NCBI GenBank assembly: GCA_002684655.1
Contig: NYVR01000087.1
Coordinates: forward strand, 1-38,231
Source: Planctomycetota bacterium
Lineage (GTDB): Bacteria; Planctomycetota; UBA1135; UBA2386
Direction: 5' to 3'
Length of the DNA: 38,231 nt
Shown: positions 23,437 through 30,075 of the stretch, one piece after another
How positions within the stretch are numbered: the stretch's first letter is position 1
Layout of the letters: each line of letters starts with the position of its first letter
Made by a program: the position numbers and the translations under genes
The notes under the pieces: model-generated
What the model was told of the DNA's origin: nothing
Database searches by the model: none
The model's input: only the letters and a program-made list of their open reading frames with translations

Positions 23437-24636
23437 ATGAAGCTCAACTACAACTGGATGGCGCTGCTCTGCGTAGGGCTGTCTGTGCCGCTGGTCTATC
23501 ACTTGGCCACCCGCAACCAGCGGGGCGGAAGACCTAGCGTTCGCTTCGCGTCGTACAACCTCGCGCTCAATCGACCAGAGGCCGGCGGCTTGCTCGCAGA
23601 GCTCCGCGGCGGCGAGAGCGTCGCCGCGAAGAAGCTCGCGCAAGTTGTCCAGCGCGCCAGGGCCGACGTGATCTTGCTCAATGAGCTCGACTGGGACGAA
23701 GCGGCGGAGGCTGCCCGCGTCTTCGCCGAACAATACGTCGCGGTCTCGCAGGGCGGCCAGGATCCGATCGACTTTACCTACCGGTTCGTCGCCCCTGTCA
23801 ACACGGGCGTGCCTTCTGGTCTGGATCTAGACCGTGACGGCGACCTCTCAGGCCCTGGCGATGCATTCGGCTACGGCCGCTTTCCAGGCCAGTACGGGAT
23901 GGCTTTGCTCTCGCGCTACCCGATCCTCGAGGACCAAGCGCGCACGTTCCGTGAGCTGAAGTGGAGTTCGATGCCGGGCGCGTTGCGCCCCGACGGCTAC
24001 TACGCGGACGAGGTATGGGAGCGTCTGCGGCTGTCATCCAAGAGCCACTGGGACGTCCCGATTGGGATCGGGACGCGCGCCGACGGTTACGTCGTGCACG
24101 CGCTCTGCAGCCACCCGACGCCCCCGTCTTTCGACGGCGACGAGGACCGCAACGGCTGTCGGAACCACGACGAGATCCGCTTCTGGGTCGACTACCTGAC
24201 GCCCGAGAAGTCCGAGTGGATCGTCGACGACCGCGGGGTCGATGGCGGTCTCGCAGCGGATGCGTCGTTCGTCCTGATGGGCGACCTTAACTGCGATCCC
24301 GCCGATGGCGACGCGCGCCGCGAGGCGTTGCTCGCTTTGCTTGCTCACCCGCGGGTCCAAGACCCCGCGCCCCGCGGCCCAGGTGGCGCGGAACAAAAGC
24401 TCAAGCAGTTTGGCGTAAACATGCAGCATCATGGCGACGCAGCGTTAGACACGGGTGACTTCGACGACGACCCTGGTAAAGGGCCCGGCAATCTGCGCGT
24501 TGACTACGCATTGCCTTCGAGCGATCTAATCGTCGCGGACGCTGCGGTGTTCTGGCCCCAATCGTACGAGCAGACTCTGCCGCTCGTATTGACGTCGGAC
24601 CATAGGTTGGTGTGGGTTGATATCGCGCGACGATGA
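23437..24636 (+). CDS. Endonuclease/exonuclease/phosphatase-fold protein with N-terminal anchor
   Basis: The 399-residue protein starts with a membrane or signal segment (WMALLCVGLSVPLVYHL) followed by an EEP domain. Expected active-site parts are the Asn in FASYNLALN, the Glu in ILLNELDWDE, GDLNCDP with its Asp and Asn, and the closing Asp-His in LTSDHRLVW. A DEDRNGCRNHDE stretch lies in a loop before the GDLN motif. Family members hydrolyse phosphodiesters or phosphomonoesters with Mg. Exported EEP proteins of this kind in planctomycetes are thought to act in phosphate scavenging, which is inference here. The chosen ATG precedes the anchor; the frame is open back to 23332. Confidence 0.85.
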   Translation: MKLNYNWMALLCVGLSVPLVYHLATRNQRGGRPSVRFASYNLALNRPEAGGLLAELRGGESVAAKKLAQVVQRARADVILLNELDWDEAAEAARVFAEQYVAVSQGGQDPIDFTYRFVAPVNTGVPSGLDLDRDGDLSGPGDAFGYGRFPGQYGMALLSRYPILEDQARTFRELKWSSMPGALRPDGYYADEVWERLRLSSKSHWDVPIGIGTRADGYVVHALCSHPTPPSFDGDEDRNGCRNHDEIRFWVDYLTPEKSEWIVDDRGVDGGLAADASFVLMGDLNCDPADGDARREALLALLAHPRVQDPAPRGPGGAEQKLKQFGVNMQHHGDAALDTGDFDDDPGKGPGNLRVDYALPSSDLIVADAAVFWPQSYEQTLPLVLTSDHRLVWVDIARR

Positions 24637-24738
24637 CCGCGACACCTCCGCGCGAGTTTGTTGCGGGTTCGATTTGGTCGCGGTGCGACGTTGCGGCACG
24701 ATAGCTCGCTGACCCCGGGTCTCCCTCTCCCGCAGCCA

Positions 24739-25947
24739 GTGATCAACTACCTCCTCTTCGGCCTGTTCGCGGCCACTCTCCTGGGCATCGCGCGTTTTCA
24801 TAAATACGCCGTGCAGATCGCGGCCAGCGGCCTCGTGCTCGTCCTTGGTGTTCGCTTCTTCACCGGCTTCGAGGTTCTCAGCCACTTCTCGCACGAGCTC
24901 AAAGAGCTCGTGAACCTCTCCGGCCTGCTCTTGGGCTTCGCGATCCTCGCGGACTACTTCGAGCGCAGTAACATGCCTGAGAAGCTGGCCGAGAAGCTGC
25001 CAACCGGCAAGTTTGGACCGTTCTTGTTGTTGCTGCTGATCGCCGTCCTCTCGGCGCTTCTTGACAACATCGCCGCAGCGTTAATCGGAGGTGCCGCAGC
25101 GATCACGTTGTTCAAGCGCAAGGTGCATATCGGCTATCTGGCCGCGATGGTCGCCGCGTCCAACGCTGGAGGTGCTGGGTCCGTGATCGGCGACACGACG
25201 ACGACCATGATCTGGATCGCCGGTGCGTCGCCGCTCTGGGTGGTCGAAGCTGCGATCGGCGCGATCGTCGCGATTTCTTTCTTCGGGTTCTTCGCCAGCG
25301 CGCAGCAGAACTCGCTGCAGCCCCTCATCAAGCCGGAGGAGAAGGCGCCGCCGGTGGACACCTTGAAGCTCGTGATCGTCGGCATGATCATCGTGGGCAC
25401 GATCTCGACTAACGTGGCCTTCGGCTTCCCGGCAGCCGGCGTCTGGGCTGCGATCGCGATCGGTCAGCTGATCAGCAAGGCCAACTGGAAAGCGCTGCCT
25501 CACGCGGCGCACGGTATGGTCTTTCTGGTGTGCTTGGTGGCGACCGCCTCGATGATGCCGGTCGAGGAGCTACCGGAGCCTTCCGAGTGGACGGCGCTGG
25601 CGCTCGGTTTCGTTTCCGCGTTCTTCGATAACATCCCGCTCACCAAGCTGGCGATTTCGCAGAATCACTACGACTGGGGTTTGCTGGCCTACACCGTCGG
25701 CTATGGCGGATCGATGCTTTGGTTCGGGTCCTCAGCAGGCGTGGCGTTGGCTGGTTTGTTCTCCGAGGCGAAGTCGGTCAAGAACTGGCTGATCCACGGT
25801 TGGCACGTCGTGGTCGGCTACATCTTGGGCTTTTTCGCGATGCTGCTGTTCTTGGGCTGGTCATGGGAGACGCAGGACATCAGGGCCGGCGCCGCGCAAC
25901 CAGCGCAGAGCGACACCCGCGCCGGCGAGCCTGACAAAGGGCACTAG
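24739..25947 (+). CDS. Ion-transporter-superfamily permease (citrate transporter/NhaD/ArsB-like)
   Basis: The roughly 402-residue polytopic protein has about ten membrane segments and the two inverted-repeat hairpin motifs typical of the IT superfamily, LLDNIAAALIGG in the first half and FFDNIPLTKLA in the second. NhaD-type sodium/proton antiporters and citrate or arsenite permeases share this layout. SNAGGAGSVIGDTTTTMIW is the segment that lines the transport site in NhaD-like members. The substrate ion cannot be settled. The start is uncertain: GTG 24739 begins directly before the first membrane segment, while the frame is open to a TTG at 24658. It lies downstream of the EEP gene on the same strand. 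Confidence 0.83.
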   Translation: MINYLLFGLFAATLLGIARFHKYAVQIAASGLVLVLGVRFFTGFEVLSHFSHELKELVNLSGLLLGFAILADYFERSNMPEKLAEKLPTGKFGPFLLLLLIAVLSALLDNIAAALIGGAAAITLFKRKVHIGYLAAMVAASNAGGAGSVIGDTTTTMIWIAGASPLWVVEAAIGAIVAISFFGFFASAQQNSLQPLIKPEEKAPPVDTLKLVIVGMIIVGTISTNVAFGFPAAGVWAAIAIGQLISKANWKALPHAAHGMVFLVCLVATASMMPVEELPEPSEWTALALGFVSAFFDNIPLTKLAISQNHYDWGLLAYTVGYGGSMLWFGSSAGVALAGLFSEAKSVKNWLIHGWHVVVGYILGFFAMLLFLGWSWETQDIRAGAAQPAQSDTRAGEPDKGH

Positions 25948-25953
25948 GCGGGG

Positions 25954-25973
25954 CGCGTCGCCGAACCGACGCG
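25954..25973. terminator. Hairpin between convergent transporter and opcA genes
   Basis: CGCGTCG (25954-25960) and CGACGCG (25967-25973) form a 7-bp stem with a 6-base loop in the 45-bp gap between convergent stops at 25947 and 25993. No T-run is present on either side, so it is at most a weak two-way terminator. Confidence 0.35.
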
Positions 25974-25992
25974 TCGACGGGGACATCTGCCG

Positions 25993-26934
25993 TCAGGCTT
26001 CGTCCATCGCGCGCACGAGAAGTTCGGCGTCGTTGCCCCTGGCCGCGCTGTTCGTGAACGGCAGCAGGCAAACGCTCGGGGTCGTCACGTGCGCGACGAG
26101 CATCCCGTCTCGGTACTCAACGTCGACCTCGATGTCGCCGACGACCAGCCTGACGTGGACCGGGCCCAGCAGCGCAGCGCGGTCGCCGGATTCGTAGGTT
26201 ACGTCTGCTCCGAGCCGCTCCTCTAGCCAGTGTGCCAGCAGCATCGCCGCTGTGCGCGCCTCGCGGCCGTGGCGGATCGTCGCCTGAACGTCGGTGCCAG
26301 GCACCCAGTTAAAGCGCTCGAAGGCCTCAGCCAGCGCGCGCCGCCAGGGCTGCAGGCGGAGCCAGCTGAGATCGCTGATCGCCTCGCCGCGTGCGCGACG
26401 CTCGCGCAGGAGCTTAAGCTCTCGCGCAGGGGCCCCAAACGAGCGCGAGTCGACGATGGCGTGCGGGCACATGTCGATCAGCAGCTCGAAGTTCTGCTCG
26501 TCGGCAGGCCAGGGCAAGGCCCACAAGAGGTGGCTGGGAAGCTCGTCGAGCATCAGCGGGCGCAGGAGCCCGGGCGCGAGGCGCAGATCTCGCTCGCTGA
26601 TCCGGAGCACGATTTGTTCGAGTACGATGTCGCGCAGCGGGCCGTGCTTTCGCGTCGTCGCGGTCAGCTCGGCGTAGTCGGTCGGAGCGTCGTCGTCGAT
26701 GGCCAACAGGAACGCGCGGCAAGGTGAGCGACGCTGCAGCTGCTCCGTCGCGTCGATCAAGCAACCCGCATACGGGGCCGCGGCGACGCCCACGAAGTTG
26801 GCGGTGAGGGCGCGGGCTACGTCCGATCCCTGCTGGTCCTGCATGCAGGCGTCCCAGAGGTCATTGACGGCGTCGGGCAACTCCGTCCAGGCGGCGCAAA
26901 AGGTCTCCGTGCGTTCGAATGAGGGGCCGTTCAC
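25993..26934 (-). CDS. opcA: Glucose-6-phosphate dehydrogenase assembly protein OpcA
   Basis: The 313-residue protein matches the OpcA family by layout and context: an alpha-beta N-terminal part (about 70-160, RAFLLAIDDD and LRDIVLEQIVLRIS), the LPSHLLWALPWPADEQNFELLIDMCPHAIVDSRSF core and a C-terminal part. OpcA in cyanobacteria and actinobacteria is an allosteric activator and oligomerisation factor of G6PDH. It directly follows zwf: the GTG at 26934 overlaps the zwf stop as GTGA. The frame is open to 27066, but those extra residues only mirror zwf in another frame. Whether the redox-sensing cysteines of the cyanobacterial protein are kept cannot be judged by eye. Confidence 0.86.
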   Translation of the reverse strand: MNGPSFERTETFCAAWTELPDAVNDLWDACMQDQQGSDVARALTANFVGVAAAPYAGCLIDATEQLQRRSPCRAFLLAIDDDAPTDYAELTATTRKHGPLRDIVLEQIVLRISERDLRLAPGLLRPLMLDELPSHLLWALPWPADEQNFELLIDMCPHAIVDSRSFGAPARELKLLRERRARGEAISDLSWLRLQPWRRALAEAFERFNWVPGTDVQATIRHGREARTAAMLLAHWLEERLGADVTYESGDRAALLGPVHVRLVVGDIEVDVEYRDGMLVAHVTTPSVCLLPFTNSAARGNDAELLVRAMDEA

Positions 26935-28451
26935 GGCCGTCTCCAGGTGCGGCCTCTGCGCAGCAGCGCGTCTGCGTCCGGCGGCCCCCAGGTCCCCGCC
27001 GTGTAGGTCGCAGGCGGTCGGTCTGATTCTGCCCAGCCGGCGACGATGGAGTCGACGATCCGCCACGCCTCGGCGACCTCGTCGTCGCGGGCGAAGAGGG
27101 TGCCGTCGCCGAGGATCGAGTCGAGCAGCAGGCGCTCATAGGCGTCGGCGGTCTCGCTGCCGAACGCGGTGCCGTAGCGGAAGTCCATCCGTACGTCGCG
27201 AATGCGCACGTCTGGTCCAGGGACCTTCGCGCCGAATCGCATCGCGACGCCTTCGTCTGGCTGGATGCGCAGCAGCAGCATGTTGGGGGTCGGGGCCTTG
27301 CGCGCCTCGAACAGCGCGTGCGGCGGCTGCTTGAACTGGATCGCGACTTCGGTGGCGCGTCTCGGCATGCGCTTGGCGGACCGCAGGTAGAACGGCGTCC
27401 GCGCCCAGCGCCAGTTGTCGATCTTCAGCCGAACGGCGGCGTAGGTCTCGGTGGTGGAGTTCGGCGCGACGCCGTCTTCTTCCAGATAGCCTTTGACGTC
27501 TTCGCCCCCGAACGACCCGCTGGTGTACTGCGCGCGCACCGTGTTGCGGTCGACTTTGCTGGGGTCAAAGGACCGGATCGCTTTAAGCACCTTCACCTTC
27601 TCGTCGCGAACGGCGTCTGCCGTCATCGCTGCGGGCGGTTCCATCGCGACCAGCGTCAAGACCTGCATCAGGTGGTTCTGGATCATGTCGCGGATGACCC
27701 CCGACTCTTCGAAGTAGCTGCCGCGGCTGCCCACGCCGATCGACTCGGCGACGGTGATCTGCACGCTGTCGACGAACTTCTCGTTCCACAGCGGCTCGAA
27801 GATCCCGTTGGCGAACCGCAGCGCGAGGATGTTCTGGACGGTCTCTTTGCCTAGGTAGTGGTCAATCCGGAAGACCTGACGCTCGCGGAACGCGGCGCTG
27901 ACCTGGCTGTTCAGCGCAGTCGCTGTGTCGAGGTCACGGCCGAAGGGCTTCTCGACGATGACTCGTGAGAAGCGGTCGCCTTGCTCGCTCGACAGGCCCG
28001 CTGCGGCGAGGTTCTTCAAGATCAGCGAGTAGGCGCTCGGGGGTGTCGCGAGGTAAAAGATCCGGTTGCCAGCTGTGCCACGGGTGCGGTCGATCTCTTC
28101 CAGGCGTTGCTTCAACTTCAGGTAGCCGTAGGCGTCACCGAAGTCAGATTGATGGTAGATAAACGCTTCGCGTTGTTCGGCGAAGTGCGCGGGCGTATCA
28201 GGGCGACCGAACGTCTCGACGCCGTCGGCTAATACCTCGCGGAATGATTCGTCGGTCCAGGGCCGCCGCGCGAAGCCGACCACGGCGAACGCCGACGGCA
28301 GCAGGCCGTCTTTGCTGAGCCCCATCAGCGAAGGGACGAGCTTCCTTCGGGTCAGGTCGCCGGTCGCGCCGAAGATCACCAGCACGCACGGCTTCACCGA
28401 GCGCGTTGAGCGCAGTTCGTCCGCCAGAGGTTCCAGGCTCAGGTCCACCAT
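26931..28451 (-). CDS. zwf: Glucose-6-phosphate 1-dehydrogenase
   Basis: This 506-residue enzyme oxidises glucose-6-phosphate to 6-phosphogluconolactone and makes NADPH, at the entry of the oxidative pentose phosphate pathway. The dinucleotide-binding motif FGATGDLTRRK (27-37), the substrate site RIDHYLGKE (195-203) and the catalytic histidine H260 in MIQNHLMQ are intact, as is the EKPFG motif. Length is normal. It is coupled to opcA by a 4-base overlap and lies 74 bases after the unknown membrane protein gene. Confidence 0.97.
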   Translation of the reverse strand: MVDLSLEPLADELRSTRSVKPCVLVIFGATGDLTRRKLVPSLMGLSKDGLLPSAFAVVGFARRPWTDESFREVLADGVETFGRPDTPAHFAEQREAFIYHQSDFGDAYGYLKLKQRLEEIDRTRGTAGNRIFYLATPPSAYSLILKNLAAAGLSSEQGDRFSRVIVEKPFGRDLDTATALNSQVSAAFRERQVFRIDHYLGKETVQNILALRFANGIFEPLWNEKFVDSVQITVAESIGVGSRGSYFEESGVIRDMIQNHLMQVLTLVAMEPPAAMTADAVRDEKVKVLKAIRSFDPSKVDRNTVRAQYTSGSFGGEDVKGYLEEDGVAPNSTTETYAAVRLKIDNWRWARTPFYLRSAKRMPRRATEVAIQFKQPPHALFEARKAPTPNMLLLRIQPDEGVAMRFGAKVPGPDVRIRDVRMDFRYGTAFGSETADAYERLLLDSILGDGTLFARDDEVAEAWRIVDSIVAGWAESDRPPATYTAGTWGPPDADALLRRGRTWRRP

Positions 28452-28525
28452 GCTCAGCCGAGTTTGCCACCGGGGCGGAGCGGATTCACGGCCTGTCGTC
28501 GAGTCCCTGCAAGCCCGCGCGGTGC

Positions 28526-29047
28526 TCAGCGCGCTTGTGGATAGTCATGAAGGTCGACGGGCACGACCAGCAGTCGGCGACGGTCGTTGTGGCGGAACAG
28601 CTCGTGCGTCCAATAGCGCCAGTGAGGGCCAGCAGCGGCCGGAAAGACGTCTCGCTCGATCACGAAGACCTCGTCGCTCTCTATCGCCGCCGCGAGGGCG
28701 CTGCAGAGCGGGCTTGGCCGCTCGCCGCGCATCTCTGCGAGCACCCGCAGGGCGCGCTCGCGCTCGATCCCAGCGAGCGGCCAACACGATAGGGTGGGCG
28801 AGCCGCTCTGAGAGAGGCGCACGGAGCGCCTCGCGAGAAACGCTGTGCGCATCGCCGCTAGGTCTGGCTGGCCGTCGCTCGCGGGCAGCGTGGTCACCGG
28901 GTAGGCAGGGCCCGGGTTGTAGGGCAGATGATCAGAGAGATGAGAGAGCCGGAAGATCGTGTAGCCGACGAGGCCGACGACGAGGACGGGAAGCAGCACG
29001 GGCAGTCGCCTGCGCTGCGCGTTTTCGCCTGGCTCGGCGTCGCTCAA
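28526..29047 (-). CDS. Unknown single-pass membrane protein coupled to nadA
   Basis: The 173-residue product has one membrane segment near residues 14-32 (RLPVLLPVLVVGLVGYTIF) and a soluble C-terminal part of ordinary composition that includes TLSCWPLAGIERERALRVLAEMRG and a W-R-Y-W stretch. No domain is recognised. It starts at a TTG at 29047 that overlaps the nadA stop as TTGA, which I take as the real start because no ATG or GTG lies near. A longer open frame back to 29710 is a shadow of nadA. The tight coupling suggests joint production with NadA, but a role in NAD synthesis is not supported by sequence. Confidence 0.65.
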   Translation of the reverse strand: MSDAEPGENAQRRRLPVLLPVLVVGLVGYTIFRLSHLSDHLPYNPGPAYPVTTLPASDGQPDLAAMRTAFLARRSVRLSQSGSPTLSCWPLAGIERERALRVLAEMRGERPSPLCSALAAAIESDEVFVIERDVFPAAAGPHWRYWTHELFRHNDRRRLLVVPVDLHDYPQAR

Positions 29048-30039
29048 CTGATCGCCAGCATGCGTTCCAGCGGAAGACGAGCTCGCTCGCGGAGCCCCTC
29101 TTCCATGTCGATCTGTGGCTGCAGGTCGCGCAGCGCCAGATAGATCTTCTCCATCGTGTTGAGCTTCATGTGCGGGCAGCTGTTGCAGCCTTGGCAAGCC
29201 GCTGTCCGGTCCTGGAAGGGAACCGGGATCAGCTGCTTGTGCGGCGCCAGCTTGCCCATCGCGTGCAAGATCCCGGTCTCCGTGCCGACGATGTACTTGC
29301 CCGAGTCGTCCTCCTGCACGAACTGCAGCAGCTTTGAGGTCGAGCCGACGTAGTCGGCCAGCATCAGGACGTGGTCCTCGCACTCGGGGTGCGCGATGAA
29401 CTTCGCGTCCGGGTGCTGGGCCTTCATCTTGATGATCTTCTGTGAGCTGAAGGTCTCGTGCACCATGCAGGCTCCCGGCCACATGTCCATCTTGCGGCCC
29501 GTCTTCTTCATCAAGAACGCGCCGAGGTTCTTGTCCGGACCGAACAGGATCGGGCGGTCTTTGGGGATGGAGTGGATGACCTTCTCGGCGTTCGAGGACG
29601 TGCAGATCATGTCTGCTTCGGCCTTGGTGCCCGCGCTGCAGTTGATGTACATGACCACGTAGTGGTCGGGGTGCTGCGCCTTCCACGCGCGCAGCTGGTC
29701 CGGCGGGCACTGCTCGGCCAGGGAGCAGCCTGCGTCGAGGTCGGGCAGCAGGACCGTCTTGCTGGGGTTCAGGATCTTCGCGGTCTCGGCCATAAAGTGC
29801 ACGCCGCAGAAGAGGATCACCTCCGCGTCATGGGCGTCGCGGGCCCGCTTGGCCAGATCCAGCGAGTCGCCTAGGTGGTCGGCGACGTCTTGGATGTCGG
29901 GGTCCTGATAGAAGTGAGCCAGGACCACGGCCTTACGCTCCGTGCGTAGACGGTCGATCTCCTCGAACAAGTCGAGGGTCGGGTCGATGAGACCCGACTC
30001 TTTTGTCGGAGCGAACGTCATAGCGGGATCATCGGCCAT
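29044..30039 (-). CDS. nadA: Quinolinate synthase A
   Basis: The 331-residue 4Fe-4S enzyme condenses iminoaspartate with dihydroxyacetone phosphate to quinolinate in NAD synthesis. Cluster cysteines are C105 (DAGCSL), C191 (WPGACMVH) and C288 of a CxxCxxC motif (C282, C285, C288). The spacing of 97 between C191 and C288 matches the E. coli-type enzyme. AHFYQDPDIQDVADHLGDSL is the conserved N-terminal substrate region. No nadB or nadC is in the window. It follows topA by 36 bases and overlaps the next gene by four. Confidence 0.97.
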   Translation of the reverse strand: MADDPAMTFAPTKESGLIDPTLDLFEEIDRLRTERKAVVLAHFYQDPDIQDVADHLGDSLDLAKRARDAHDAEVILFCGVHFMAETAKILNPSKTVLLPDLDAGCSLAEQCPPDQLRAWKAQHPDHYVVMYINCSAGTKAEADMICTSSNAEKVIHSIPKDRPILFGPDKNLGAFLMKKTGRKMDMWPGACMVHETFSSQKIIKMKAQHPDAKFIAHPECEDHVLMLADYVGSTSKLLQFVQEDDSGKYIVGTETGILHAMGKLAPHKQLIPVPFQDRTAACQGCNSCPHMKLNTMEKIYLALRDLQPQIDMEEGLRERARLPLERMLAIS

Positions 30040-30075
30040 GAGCCGCGAAGTGCCAAGCGTCTGAGGCGCCTGGGG

